Source: Eustoma russellianum (lineage: Eukaryota > Streptophyta > Magnoliopsida > Gentianales > Gentianaceae). From it: a stretch of DNA of 64,000 bases. Position 1 is the first letter of the stretch. Every line of letters begins with the position of its first letter. The stretch spans positions 7,200,300-7,264,299 of the forward strand of contig AP025065.1 of the NCBI GenBank assembly GCA_036186865.1, written 5' to 3'. Positions 9,519 to 21,143 of this stretch are shown here, piece after piece. The notes under the pieces are model-generated. The model was not told where the DNA came from. It was given only the letters and a program-made list of their open reading frames with translations, and did not search any database. The position numbers were made by a program, and so were the translations under genes.

Positions 9519-12500
9519 TGTAGCACCCTACCGGGACTAGGGTCTCGATACAGTGCACCTGCCCTACTCTGCTACGAAAAGTACAAGGCGTCGATAATAT
9601 TCATGTACAAATCGTCAGAACATGTGTCGATGAGCGGAAGCAAAGTAACATAAGCAGAAATGAACATCGACATAAGTACATCCTAAAACATCCAAAGTAG
9701 TATTATCAGTACATCATTGGTACAAAATATCATAATACAGAGCTGAATGTCAAAATACAAAAGATGCCACTACCGGCTACTAGTCAGCTCTCCACACCTA
9801 GTCTAGAGACTCATCCTTTATGAACTCTGGCTCGGGGTCCTGTGGGTCTACATGATAAAATAAAGGGGTGAGCGATAACGAATCGCTCAGTGAGTATTTC
9901 CGCCTAGATTCGCCAAGTGGATCACACATGGGGGCTGGGGTAGTAGAGCCAAATACAGTAAAACACAGAATAACTGTCATGCATGGAAATAATAACCAAC
10001 ACATTTAACATAAATAACATATATAGTAATCCAGGCATATATATTAACATGTAAATAATTAGCATTCATAGAAACCTTAATGAACATCAAATAGATACAT
10101 CTTTAAGTATCTTTACTTTACGTATAATCCGAATCATTCTTGCTTACAGTCTTTTAGGTTTACTTTCTTGATCATACTCGTTAACAGATACATGAAGTCA
10201 TGACTTAAGGGTACTAAGAGCTCATGGAACATGTTAATGATGTATGCATGGTAATATTTTCAGAAAACATATCATTTCATGTAAACATGAACTTGACAGA
10301 AACATGAGTTGGCTATAGCACTTTTCGTAACATAAGAATGGTACCCACAACATGCCGAATGATTCACCAAGTAGTCTTCAGTACCATCGATGAATCCCAA
10401 CGGTCCAACCATGATGTTACATCATACGTACCACAGACTAACGATAACACGTTATGCCTAAGATCCCGGGTCCCAGATATGGTGTTACAATCAATCATAA
10501 CGTCATTTGCCCTTAATATTCTCCACTTGGAGCACACATCAGGCACCACACCATATAGAACATCGTACATGTACCAGAAAAGGCACAGAGCCTTTGTCCC
10601 GGACAAGGCGTTACACTCAGCCAATAGAACATGCATATACAGAAAGGCAGAGAACCCTTGTCCCTGACAAGGTGTTACACTCAGCTGTCATGCATAAGTC
10701 GTATGGAATCATTCATCTCGCGGTACAATTCTTTAATCATGAAAACATAAAAACATTTCTTGCGATAATCGTCTCATAAATGCGTTTGTATATGAAACTT
10801 GTTTACTTTGAAAATCATGATATGCATATGAAAATGCTTGGTTTTCGGAATGGTTACAAGGTCATATAATACTCAGCTCCTACTTCTCTTCTTTACGTAA
10901 TGGTCATAATCGGTCTTATGTAAGTTGACTACTTTACCCCTTGTTGTCTTCTCTTTCAGGTCTCAGTTTTGAGGGTGGTTAACAGCCCTTAATGGTGTTT
11001 TAAACTTCATTCTTATTTTCATACTATAACCCATTCAATAGTTACTATTAGAACTTACAAACAGCCCCTGTGAGATCATTTTTAAAGTGAAAATGACAAA
11101 AATGCCCTTAAGGTCTAACTTTCGGTTAATGTGCCCAAAACAGCGCCTTTTTGGTAATTTATTCTTTTCAAGATTACTAATTGGTTCATTAGTGAGTTAT
11201 CATATATTCAATGTACTTTTTATGCATGTAATTATATAATCATAAGCATTAAAATGAAACCATCATGTTGGTGCCAAAAAGGCCTAATGGCCGAAAGTTC
11301 ATAGGTGCACCATCACTAATTTGTCCATCTTGTTACATGCATGCAAGTTGTAACATGATCACATTAATTTGTGCTATAGTTACAATGAATAAACATATCA
11401 TGATGATGCCTGCATTTCATAAATTACACATACTTGGCTTGCAACAAATCTACATTTCACAAGAGTCATCTTACATGCAAGTTCGTAGAGGAACAACATA
11501 CATGCAACCATACCTTCTTAGACTATGGTCATCAAAATACACATGATGAAGATGGTGATGAATCCATGGCGTTGATGCAAGCTCAAAATGGCCCCATCAT
11601 AGAAGGCAACCGAGGCATATATGATGGTAGTATCAAAAATGAAATCTTTTGTAGCATGCATTGTAGTATATTTTGTATTGTGCCGTAGGAATGCTATAAT
11701 ATGATCATAATTATGCAGAGGAACTTTTAAACATATTCAAATAAGACATTAATAGTCATCTCTACATGCACATAAGGAGTTGATGTTCTAAGTGGTTCTT
11801 AATACACTTTTCAAGAATGTGTACTCATTTGCCTTCATTTTGTATAAAAGATGAGACATGCATGTTTTCCCTTTCATTTCCTAGGTTGTACACGTCCCAT
11901 AGGGCTGTTCACCCAAGATTTTTGGCCATGCATGTCTAATTTGAAGACCACATTGTCCACATTCATGAACTATACAAAAAACATACACATGCATGCACAA
12001 TCTAGACATGCAAGTACACTTTTCATAAATTAGTGATAGAAATTTCCTTTCAACATATGCAGCCATGATCCATTCTTTGATATGAACATAGAAGACTCAT
12101 TTTTAAACATTCTTGAAGAAGCTAAGAAGAATATTTGCCTTGGATGTTTGAGTCTTACAACTAAAAGTGGAAGATTTCTTCTTTGTTATGGCTTGGTGAC
12201 ACAGACTAGATAGCCAAAAGGATGGAAGAATTAGTCTTATTTGAGGAGGAGGAGATTATGAATGCTTAAGAAATCAATCTTCATGAATCTTACCATGGAT
12301 TGGCTTGAAGATTCTTTCTTTGTTCGACCTAGCAACTCTTCCTACTTCTTTGTTGAAACTTACAGTTTGAGCCTAAATAATAAGGTGTTGAGTGTTTTGT
12401 GAAGAATAGAGGTAGAAAGGATGTTGAATAGATAGATATAGTGATTACCTTGTTATTTAAAGTGCATGCACCCTTGGTTCTTGCTAAGAAAAGGAAGCAG

Positions 12501-13593
12501 TCCTTCTCCTCCTTGACTTGAGGCTCTCGGTTAAAGAAGGAAGATGAGGAGGAGAAATTGTTTTATGGATGGAGGAAGAAAAAGAAATTAAGGGCAGTAA
12601 ATGGTTGTTGAGTGAGAGAGTTGAGCTGAAAATGAAACGGTTGAATGACTTGCGGGGAGACTTTTATTCTCAATCCCCTTTCCTTGGCCGAAATTTCATA
12701 TAATGGGACGGAATGATTAAGATTTTGGTTTGGGAAGTGAAATTGTAAGATTAAAGAGCCTTGCATGAAATGCGGTTGGAGGGGAAATAGAAGTGTAAGA
12801 ATGTGAAGTGATGTGAGGTAAAGAGATTGAAGAAAGTGTCTTGCAAATGGGGTTATTTTGTCTTCCAACTCCTTCCTTCGGACGAGATTCCATGAGGGTG
12901 TGATGGGGAGGAAAATGCCATGCAAAATGCTTGATTAGGGGGCTTTCAGTTTGTTTAAGATAGGTATTGATGGGTAAAAGAAAGAAAAGCAAAATGTAGA
13001 AAAATTATGCAAGTGGGAGAGAGAATTATTTTTGCATGAATTTTGGTTGGTGGTTATGTTACTTGGTGTAAGAAAATGTAATGATGAGGGAAATTTGAGA
13101 AAAGAGAGAAAATGAAAATAATGTTTGGGAAAATGAAGGGGTTGACCCGTCGGTAGTGGGGCGAAAGTGGAAGGAATAATTTTGTGAATGAAATTTTATT
13201 GGGGATTGTCTTACTTGTGTAAGAAGTGTGATGATGATGGAGGAAATTAGGAAGGAATCATAATAAATAAAAGTGAAGTTAACTTTGGCAATTTTATAAG
13301 GGTGACCGAAATCATGGGGTAGTGGTGTTCAAAATTTACCATCCTAGCCTTGCTTTAGTTTCTTGTGTGTAATATTCTTTTCCTTTATTTACTCCTTACA
13401 TAGGATTTGTCCCAATAATTTATATGCATCATTAGTCTTTACATTGTATTAAGTTAAGTATTATTAGTTCTTATGTTTTATTTAAGTAAACTGTACATGT
13501 TATACCTAGTGTGGCACAGTGATCGCACTTAATTGCTATTGTGCTTTCCTTTTATTTTCTTTACCTCCTAACCCAGGGATGCGAGTTGTAACA
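9519..13593 (-). repeat. Gypsy-P 3' LTR (4.1 kb)
   Basis: Complete LTR with TG...CA ends (TGTAGCACCC...GTTGTAACA), 4075 bp. Bases 11223-13593 are closely matched, with few gaps, by 23196-24187 plus 37305-38681, the surviving part of the partner LTR. The first part (to ~11200) has a related but more diverged copy at 52638-54330 and an inverted end at 52321-52637. It contains a short tandem repeat near 10550-10690. The ORFs inside (10338-10667, 11265-11546, 12563-12925 and others) are not conserved in frame between the two LTR copies and are not called. Confidence 0.82.
10555..10690. repeat. Minisatellite (~65 bp unit, about 2 copies) in Gypsy-P LTR
   Basis: The block CCTTTGTCCCGGACAAGGCG followed by TTACACTCAGC recurs as CCCTTGTCCCTGACAAGGTG, again followed by TTACACTCAGC, about 65 bases apart, each preceded by a CAGAAARGCASAG-like stretch. 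A third, weaker relative (GATCCCGGGTCCCAGATATGGTGTTACA) lies at about 10461-10490. Each unit holds an inverted TTGTCCCKGACAA motif. Confidence 0.65.
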
Positions 13594-13975
13594 GTCTTAC
13601 CCCTTATAAAAAGTTCCGTCCTCGAAACTTGAATGTTCAATTGTAATTTACTTCTTAATGTTTCTCTACTGATTCCATTTCCTAATACATGTTACGAGCA
13701 TTTTTTGATGTTGGCGCTCGAACACGTTTTCCTAAGATCATAACTTACGGCTTTGATTTAGAACTTTAATTATCCACCTATGGGGTACTTATATGTGGTT
13801 GAGACCTGTGCATAAATTATTCTAACTCCCGTTCTTTGGCAGTTATCCTTTCCGATATAAATACTTCGGCTACTATTTATCATTCAAAGCGACAATTCTT
13901 GAAACTATGATTCAATTGAGTTGCAAAATTCGTCATACCTGATGCCGCATCTGAGGTCTAAAAACTCTGATCATG
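13594..13975 (-). pseudogene. Gypsy-P interior remnant: polypurine tract and decayed end of pol
   Basis: Directly after the LTR, the minus strand reads AAGGGGTAAGAC next to the LTR start TGTTACAAC, a plausible polypurine tract, and TTTCGAGGACGGAAC, the counterpart of the TTTCGAGGACGAAAC block that precedes the polypurine tract of Gypsy-T. Further upstream on the minus strand short peptide-like remnants (an EMESVEK stretch) sit where the chromodomain C-terminus would be, but stops in all frames leave no ORF. This is the 3' end of the parent's interior; everything upstream has been lost. Assignment of the chromodomain remnant is weak. Confidence 0.55.
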
Positions 13976-16145
13976 TGTTGTACCCAACGAAGAACCACCT
14001 TGTACTTGAGACTTATCTAAGAGAATTCATGAAAAGTTGTATCTTCAAGTACAATTTATTTAGTTTGATGATTACTTCTCTAGTTAGACTTGTAATAAGG
14101 AAAAATATTGTGTAGTAATTCAAGCATGAATTATGGATTATGTGAAGTGACCGATTCACTCCCAAGAGCTGGGAGATTTCGGCCACAAGGATAAAGAAGG
14201 CCTTAGAAGATTTCTTAAGATTTCAAGAAGAGAAATCTTAAGGGCCATCTTTTAGGTAAAGCCCAATTAGCAATTAAACAATTTTAGGTAATGGGCAAAA
14301 TTGTTTCCAACATTCACCCATTTTTCGGCCCTTAGCCCAAAAGAACTCAACATTCCCCTAATTGTTTTATATATATATTAAAATAAAAAGGGGGAAAATA
14401 ATTAATTTAAAAGAAGGCAACCACCACATGATTAAAAAAAGGAATTAAGCATGGTTGGGGTCATTAAGACCCAACCGCCGGATACCCTCAAGTGGGCAAC
14501 CAAGGAGCCTTTCAATATTTTACCATGATTACTTTACATTAACCACATGGTTAATGTAACTCAAGTTAAATCTTAAAGTAACCATAGTTGCCTTAAAGTA
14601 ACACTAGTTGCATTAAAGTAACTATGATTGGAATAAAGTAACCCAAGTTAATCATAAAGTAACCTTGATTAACTAAAGTAACCAGGGTTAATTGCCATAA
14701 CCTTACCATGGTAATCCCTTATTCCCCTCTCTTACCCCCAATGGCTAACATCTTAGCCTAACAAGGAAAATTAACTCCAAGTGAACCCTAGAACATTCTC
14801 TTACCCCCAACTCTCAAAGAGCCACAAAGAGCAAGAAAGTTTTCTCTTCTTCTTCTCAAAACACACGGCCAAGGTTGAGCTAAGAAGACTTAGGGATCAT
14901 CCAAGATCAAGTGATTCTAAGTAAGTATGTTCTAAACCTTTTTAAGAGAATTTCTACATCTTTCATGGAATGAAACTCATAATGTTACCCTTTTTCTTGC
15001 TCATAAACCGTGACCTCCATGGTCACTAGGTTCAAAAATTTCAAGCTTTTAAGAGTTACTAGTTGCCTAAGAGGCTTGAACACCGTCCAAGTTCCATTTT
15101 GGTAAGTTAATCTAAGCCTCCATTTGGTTTTACCCTTGCCTAGAATAAAAGCTAATGTTTATTCTTTTTCTTCCTCCCAAACCGTGGGGGTATATAGTGA
15201 AGAGGAGAAGGCTTTCACTCATCTTCCATGCCAAGGAAAGGAGTAAGTTTGAAAAATGCAAGTATCCTATAAATACTCATGGATTGTATGTGAAAGTGCA
15301 TGCTTGAATGTCTAGATGATTACTAAGTTTTAATCTTAGACAAAAAAAATGTTAAGTTGGAAGCATGAACTTTCAGTTTCCTTAAGAAATATGGCTTGCA
15401 TGTTTGAGATTCTTTCAAAGGTAGAGCCTTTGCTCTCTTTAAGTGTGAATGTGATGATAATCTAAGATGAAATGGAAAAGTTCTCTTCTTTGGCATGAAA
15501 AGGGGGTACGGTTGAAAGGAAATGAGGGATAGATGTGGTTCTTGTGATAACTTTCCAACTTGTGGAGTAAAGTTGTGAGCAAGATGTGTGCTTTATGATT
15601 TAAGCTTAATATGTTCATTATGGAGATATCATTTTTGCCCTTGCATGCGTATAAATGGGCTGTTGTGGGGGTAGGGTACGTATACATCAATTATACCAAG
15701 AATGGATTCTAGTATGAATCTAATGTGCAAGACCAAAGGAATGATATGTGTATCATTCAAACTGTTTGAAGTGAGGTGTAGATGACATTTAGAATGTGTT
15801 AGAACCTAAAAACCACATGCTAAAGATGTACTTGATGTTTAATAAGGTGTTTGAGCCAAACAACTCAAGTTGGGACATTTTAGTAAAGGAAAGTGACGAA
15901 ATTGGAATTTACTGAAATAGGACAGATTGTTGTGATGTTTTGTAGGACCTGAAAAGGGACTTTAGAAGTATTCAATGAAGCCAATTTTTGGCGTAACATT
16001 AGCCCTATGTGTGTAGTAAATATGAGAGTTGGAATTTCGTTAAAAGGAGTTACGGTTTATTTTTAACGGAATTTTTAGTAAAACTGGTCATGCTGGAAAT
16101 TACTGAAGTGAGCAGATTTTATGTGAAATAATGATTGACCCGGAA
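13976..16145 (+). repeat. LTR-A: Gypsy LTR fragment (first half), plus orientation
   Basis: Begins TGTTGTACCC, the reverse complement of the Gypsy-T LTR end (GGGTACAACA), and runs colinear with the reverse complement of 28200 down to about 26100: the GCCACAAGGATAAAGAAGGCC block, the AAAGTAAC array (14535-14700), CCGTGACCTCCATGGTCACTAGG, GGGGGTA near 15670, GGAATTTTTAGTAAAACTGGTCATGC. It stops at 16145 (GACCCGGAA) where Gypsy-D begins. Flanking bases 13971-13975 are TCATG. The second half of this LTR is not present downstream; LTR-B overlaps it by ~450 bases of family coordinate and is too different to be its continuation. Confidence 0.75.
14535..14700. repeat. AAAGTAAC minisatellite in LTR-A
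   Basis: About six degenerate units of 18-25 bases sharing TAAAGTAACC(A/C)(T/A)(A/G)(G/A)TT, e.g. AAAGTAACCATAGTTGCCTT, AAAGTAACACTAGTTGCATT, AAAGTAACTATGATTGGAAT. The same array occurs inverted in both Gypsy-T LTRs (about 27512-27650 and 36630-36755). Confidence 0.75.
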
Positions 16146-17438
16146 TGATGCGTGGTTGTCACGCCTTGTACGGATCGTCTCCTTTAACACTTGGATCCTT
16201 AACGGTTGTAGGCAAGAATTTAACTCCCTCCTAGCTGTTGATTCACCAAGTTTTTTGTTTGAGCCTTCCTCCTTCAAAAGTTACCCGTTTCTCAAGCAAG
16301 TTTGCACCCTCTTGGACGGCCACAACTTTGATTTTGGATATCCACCACAAGGTTGCTCACTCCTTGATTGGATTCTAACTTTGATCTTCAAAGAAACAAA
16401 GAAAACACTCAACTTGTTCTTAAGAAGAATCAAAACAAAACTCACAAATGTTTATGAAGAGAAAATAGGCTAATTTTGCCCAAGAAATCTTATGAATCAA
16501 TTTTCCAACTTTCTTCCTCTGTTTGGACGTCCATGACTCCTTTAAATAGGGCCAAGAAGACCAAAAAAAAGGTCTAGTCTACAAAGCTAAAGAAAAGGCT
16601 AGTCAAAAGGATACAAAAAAGGCTAAAAATGTGTAATCTGTTGGCAAACGGTTTGACACCTTCTAGAAGCAGATTCTGGTCTTTATCACTGCTTGAGAAT
16701 TGTAGATCACGTTTTAAAATTGGATTTGGGCTTTTGAATCACCTCATTTGGATATGGGACAAGTTAGATATGGCCCTCCAAAGTTTGGGTGTCCTGAATG
16801 CTTTCTGTACGGGTTCCTAAAAACTTTTATGAATTGTGGCCTGTTTTTGGATCACTTGCAGCTCGAAATAGGCCTTGACTCCTCTTATAGAATTGTAGCT
16901 CATTGAGTGTAGAAAATAAACATATGAAGTTCTCTAAATTTGGCCCATCCATTAAAGAGATAAGTCCAAATTACTAAACATGTGTCACAGAATTCGGCAG
17001 AAACAATACTTGAATTTCAATGCTGTTTTTGGCCATTATAACGACAGATCATGGAAATGTGCAAAACATGAATGTGCTAGATATTTGTCTTGTGTTTCCA
17101 TGGAAACTTGAATCACTTGATTTGCCATTGTGGTTGGATAGATACGCCTGTTTTACGAAAACTTGTTCTGCCAGAAAATTACATTCTGAAATGGACTTGC
17201 TTCTCTTCAACTCCTTTGGTCTTCAAACGTCTCCAGCAACCTTACAAGTCCTTAAAATAATTCTAATAAATATAGAAACATAATAAACAACCCTAAAGAC
17301 CTAACAAGCTAAAATACTCAAGGTTTGGTCATGCAAGACCGAAAGAACAACCTTTACAAACAAGAAACTTTAAGCAAACGACTCAAGGAATGAAAGAAAT
17401 AATACAAACGACTCATATATGTTACAACACATAAAAAC
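16146..17438 (-). repeat. Gypsy-D 3' LTR / 3' untranslated region
   Basis: A 1.3 kb stretch between the pol stop and the insertion edge. It shares blocks with 56266-57550 of Gypsy-E in the same order, notably GGCTTTTGAATCACCTCATTTGGA and CTTGCACATGTCTGAACAAGAA-like sequence. The minus strand contains CTATTTAAAGG (16541-16551), a possible TATA box. I cannot place the inner LTR border because the partner LTR is missing. The ORF 16135-16473 plus crosses the insertion edge and is not real. Confidence 0.6.
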
Positions 17439-20309
17439 TCAAAGATTGGGCTCAATTAAGTGAACCCAACAACACTCTTTGTTTATAGGCTCGTCTTGCA
17501 CATGTCTGAACAAGAATGCATCAACTTCTTGGCTCAAACTCTTTGGCATACTTCTTGTCTCTTGTCCTTGACTTGCCTCGTCTTTGTTGCCGCTTGGCAC
17601 CTGTACCTCATCATTCCCCCGCTCCTCAAAAGGATTCGACCTCGAATCTAAAGCATCACTAAAAGGAGATAGATCAGAAACATTAAAAGTATTTGAGACA
17701 GAACCATATTTACCTTGCGGGAGGTCAATGATGTAGGCATTGTCATTGATCCTCTCAAGCACCTTGAAAGGACCATCACCTCTTGGCATCAATTTGGATT
17801 TTCTTTCATTAGGAAACCGCTCTTTGCGCAAGTGCAACCATACTAAGTTGCCTGGCTCAAAGACAACTCTCTTCCTTCTTTTGTTGGCTTGCTTAGCATA
17901 CTGCTTGTTCTTCTTTTCAATTTGTAATCTCACTTTGGCATGCAACTTCTTCACCAATTCAGCCTTTGCCTTACCATCTAGGTTTAATTTTTGATTTGTA
18001 GGTATAGGCAATAAATCAAGTGGGGAAAGGGGATTGAAGTCATAAACAATTTCAAAAGGAGAATACAAAGTATCACTATGCACACTCCTATTATATGCAA
18101 ACTCAATATGTGGCAAACAATCTTCCCAATTCTTTAAGTTCTTCTGAATTAGAGAACGTAAAAGTTGAGACAACGTCCTATTTACTACTTCGGTTTGACC
18201 GTCAGTCTGTGGATGAGCAGTAGTAGAAAATAAGAGCGTAGTACCCAACTTACACCAAAGGACACGCCAAAAGTGATTCAAAAATTTTGTATCCCTATCA
18301 CTAACAATAGTTCTAGGCATACCAAGCAAACGAACAACTTCCTTAAAGAACAAGTCAGCAACATGGCATGCATCATCAACTTTTCTGCATGATATGAAGT
18401 GAGCCATCTTAGAGAAACGATCCACAACAACAAAAATACTATCCTTACCCGTCTTTGATCTAGGCAGTCCTAGAACAAAATCCATACTAACATCAACCCA
18501 AGGTGAAAGGGGTACGGGTAGTGGATGATATAAACCATGTGGATGCAACTTAGACTTTGCTTGCTTACATGTAATGCAATGAGCACAAATCTTTTCTACA
18601 TCTGCACGCATGTGGGGCCAGAAGAAATGCTCACGCAATGCCTCAAAAGTCTTAAAGACACCAAAGTGACCCATAAGGCCGCCTCCATATGCCTCCTTAA
18701 CAAGCAATTCACGCAAAGATGATTGTGGTATGCACAACTTACCTTCCTTAAACAAGAATCCATCATGAATGTAGAACTTACCAAAAGATGATTTAGCACA
18801 TGCTGCATAGATAGAATGAAAATCATGATCACTAGCATATAACTCCTTAATTACTTCAAATCCAAGCAAACAAGAAGACAATGTAGTAATCAAGGAATAT
18901 CTCCTATACAATGCATCATCTACTACATTATCTTTTCCTTGCTTATATTTAATCACATAAGGAAATTGTTCAATGAATTCCACCCACTTAGCATGTCTTT
19001 TATTCAACTTACCTTGGCCTTTAAGATGCTTAAGAGATTCATGATCCGTGTGAATCACAAATTCCTTAGGTTTCAAGTAATGCTGCCAAGTTTGCAAAGA
19101 TCTTACCAATGTATACAACTCTTTATCATATGTAGAATAATTCAATTGGGCACCTTTTAATTTCTCACTGAAGTATGCAATGGGAAGTTTAGCTTGTGTT
19201 AACACGGCTCCAATTCCTATACCACTAGCATCACATTCAATCTCAAATGTCGCTTCAAAGCTTGGTAGTTTAAGAATAGGTGCTGTCATTAATCTTCTTT
19301 TAAGCTCATTAAACGACAATTGTTGTGCCTCCCCCCATTGAAATCCAACATCTTTCTTTACAATATTATTTAAAGGGGCAGCAATAGATGAAAAATCCTT
19401 AACAAACCGCCTATAAAAGCTGGCTAATCCATGAAAACTTCTAACTTCACCAACTGTTTTAGGGATAGGCCACTCAAGGATTGATTTCACCTTTTCTTGG
19501 TCCATTTCAATGCCATTTTCACTAACAACATATGCTAAGAATATCACTTTGTCCAAGCAAAAGGAACACTTTTTAAAATTAGCATATAGTTGTTCTTTCT
19601 GTAAAGTCTCAAACACAGCTCTTAAGTGTCCTATATGTTCATGCAATGTCTTGGAATATATCAAGATATCATCGAAATAGACAACAACAAACTTCCCAAT
19701 GAATGCACGTAAGACTTCGTTCATTAACCTCATCAATGTACTAGGTGCATTAGTTAAACCAAAAGGCATTACTAACCACTCATACAAACCAAACTTAGTC
19801 TTAAATGCAGTCTTCCATTCATCTCCCTCTTTGATGCGCACTTGAAAGTACCCACTTTTCAAATCAATTTTAGTAAAGTATTTAGCTCTATGCAATTCGT
19901 CTAACATGTCATCGAGTCTAGGAATAGGGTACCGATACTTTACCGTGATCTTATTAATAGCGCGACAATCAATGCACATTCTCCATGAGCCATCCTTTTT
20001 GGGCACGACAATCACTGGTACAGCACATGGGCTCATGCTCTCCCTCACCTTGCCCTTGGCTAGTAGCTCCTCTACTTGGCGTTGGATCTCCTTTGTCTCC
20101 TCGGGATTTTCCCTATAGGCTGGTCTGTTAGGCAATGTAGCATCGGGTATGAAATTGATTTGGTGCTCTATCCCACACAAAGGTGGCAATCCAGCAGGTT
20201 CCTCCTCAGGAAACAAATCTGAAAACTCTTTAAGCAAAGATACAACTCCACTAGGCAATGTAGATGGTAAGTCACTTACAGAAAACAATGATTCTTTGTA
20301 AAGCATCAT
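17439..20309 (-). CDS. Gypsy-D pol: reverse transcriptase, RNase H, integrase
   Basis: Uninterrupted 956-residue frame. RT: PVIVVPKKDGSWRMCIDCRAIN (residues ~97-118), FGLTNAPSTLMRLMN and the catalytic YFDD at 211-214. RNase H: FEIECDASGIGIGAVL and IHTDHESLKHL. Integrase: zinc module with H...H...CAHCITC (~residues 545-595), catalytic core with MDFVLGLPRSKTGKDSIFVV, SDRDTKFLNHFW and HPQTDGQTEVVNRTL (the D,D-E triad appears complete). C-terminal GPF module, then the acidic tail ending in HLIEPNL. The frame is in register with 20397-20936, separated by a TAA at 20397-20399. It is the best preserved pol in the window, but it lacks gag, the protease is in the broken upstream piece and the 5' LTR is lost, so it cannot mobilise itself. 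It would reverse-transcribe and integrate element cDNA. Confidence 0.92.
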   Translation of the reverse strand: MMLYKESLFSVSDLPSTLPSGVVSLLKEFSDLFPEEEPAGLPPLCGIEHQINFIPDATLPNRPAYRENPEETKEIQRQVEELLAKGKVRESMSPCAVPVIVVPKKDGSWRMCIDCRAINKITVKYRYPIPRLDDMLDELHRAKYFTKIDLKSGYFQVRIKEGDEWKTAFKTKFGLYEWLVMPFGLTNAPSTLMRLMNEVLRAFIGKFVVVYFDDILIYSKTLHEHIGHLRAVFETLQKEQLYANFKKCSFCLDKVIFLAYVVSENGIEMDQEKVKSILEWPIPKTVGEVRSFHGLASFYRRFVKDFSSIAAPLNNIVKKDVGFQWGEAQQLSFNELKRRLMTAPILKLPSFEATFEIECDASGIGIGAVLTQAKLPIAYFSEKLKGAQLNYSTYDKELYTLVRSLQTWQHYLKPKEFVIHTDHESLKHLKGQGKLNKRHAKWVEFIEQFPYVIKYKQGKDNVVDDALYRRYSLITTLSSCLLGFEVIKELYASDHDFHSIYAACAKSSFGKFYIHDGFLFKEGKLCIPQSSLRELLVKEAYGGGLMGHFGVFKTFEALREHFFWPHMRADVEKICAHCITCKQAKSKLHPHGLYHPLPVPLSPWVDVSMDFVLGLPRSKTGKDSIFVVVDRFSKMAHFISCRKVDDACHVADLFFKEVVRLLGMPRTIVSDRDTKFLNHFWRVLWCKLGTTLLFSTTAHPQTDGQTEVVNRTLSQLLRSLIQKNLKNWEDCLPHIEFAYNRSVHSDTLYSPFEIVYDFNPLSPLDLLPIPTNQKLNLDGKAKAELVKKLHAKVRLQIEKKNKQYAKQANKRRKRVVFEPGNLVWLHLRKERFPNERKSKLMPRGDGPFKVLERINDNAYIIDLPQGKYGSVSNTFNVSDLSPFSDALDSRSNPFEERGNDEVQVPSGNKDEASQGQETRSMPKSLSQEVDAFLFRHVQDEPINKECCWVHLIEPNL

Positions 20310-20396
20310 ATAAACAGTCTTTCGATCATATAAAGCATGTGAAACCTCAGAATGACTAGCAAAGAATGCATGCTTCTTTTCTTGCTTGATTAAGTT

Positions 20397-20936
20397 TTAC
20401 TTCGCCGAAGATTCAGCCTTGGTCGAACCCTCTTTTGTTGTCCCCTCATTGGCCAAGCCCTTACGGGAATCGAGCCAAGTCTTTTCTTGCTTAAGGCTTT
20501 CAAGAAACTTCTTTTCAGCCTCTCTTTCAGTAGGATCTGAATGCTTTTGCGCAAGGCGTTTTTGATCCTCATAGACTTTGTGCGGGGGCAATGCACGCAA
20601 TCTATACGCCTTATTATCCATCTTAAATGAATATGTATTAAGGTAACCATCATGAATGACTCTCCTATCGAATTGCCATGGTCGTCCCAAGAGAATATGA
20701 CTAGCATGCATGGGTGCAACGTCACAAAGAATGTCATCCTTATAATTACCTATGGACAATGAAACCAAGACTTGCTTACTCACTTTAATTTCACCACAAT
20801 CATTAAGCCATGTCAAACTATAAGGTCGTGGATGTTTAGTCATGGGTAAGTCAAGTTTCCGAACTAATTCTGCACTAGCAAGATTAGTACAAGATCCTGC
20901 ATCTACAATCATGGTGCACACTTTTCCTTTTATCAT
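20397..20936 (-). pseudogene. Gypsy-D protease region
   Basis: 179-residue frame in register with the RT frame downstream. It begins MIKGKVCTMIVDAGSCTNLAS, the plant Gypsy protease block (the active-site position reads DAGS), followed by SLTWLNDCGEIKVSKQVLV, DILCDVAPMHASHILLGRPWQF and a charged linker rich in Lys/Glu. The ILLGRPWQFDR block is the usual end of the aspartic protease in this group. A TAA ends it at 20397. A second in-frame TAA lies just upstream (near 20967-20969), after which the same frame continues. Two nonsense codons therefore separate linker, protease and RT. Confidence 0.85.
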
Positions 20937-20939
20937 GCA

Positions 20940-21143
20940 ATGTGTATGAAATATGTTCTCCCTCTCTTATTCATGCTTATCTACTTTAGTTTGTGCGTTA
21001 AGTGATCTCTTAACAACTAAAAGCTCACTAGATGCAAGTTCTTCCTCAATAGTGCATTCCTCAAACTCATTCTCTTCTACTCCCTCGTCAACATGCTCTT
21101 CCTCTTCATGCTCAGAATCAGAGTAATACTCTATGTGTAGTTT
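20940..21143 (-). pseudogene. Gypsy-D gag-pol linker remnant, truncated
   Basis: Same frame as the protease upstream of the TAA near 20967. It encodes an acidic run (SEHEEEEHVDEGVEEN-type) and SELLVVKRSLNAQ, which in relatives links the gag zinc knuckle to ENIFHT...C at the protease start. The sequence leaves coding character at about 21143, where LTR-B begins; the zinc knuckle and capsid are absent. Confidence 0.7.

Larger units (their letters stand above)
16146..21143 (-). mobile_element. Gypsy-D: 5'-truncated Ty3/Gypsy element with long pol ORF
   Basis: Minus-strand Gypsy element inserted in LTR-A at 16145/16146 (element edge TGATGCGTGG). It retains a terminal LTR-like stretch (16146-17438), almost all of pol (17439-20936) and the last acidic part of the gag-pol linker (to ~21143), where it is cut and joined to LTR-B. 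The domain order PR-RT-RH-INT defines Ty3/Gypsy. The C-terminus has a GPF-type module (GDGPFKVLERIND) and a tail NTFNVSDLSPF...DSRSNPFEERGND known in several plant chromovirus-like families, but I see no chromodomain. The lineage (CRM/Reina/other) is unresolved. It is related to Gypsy-E (56266-58900) through the terminal region. Confidence 0.85.

Noticed and set aside
10338..10667. 109-codon plus-strand ORF in Gypsy-P LTR
   Set aside because: Lies on a minisatellite; the related fragment at 53400-53590 does not keep the frame.
13960..13975. CTCTGATCATG as a primer-binding site of Gypsy-P
   Set aside because: Only partial match to the tRNA-Met complement, and the Gypsy-P LTR end is not there; more likely chance.
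16135..16473. 112-codon plus-strand ORF
   Set aside because: It crosses the LTR-A/Gypsy-D insertion edge, so it cannot be an ancestral gene.
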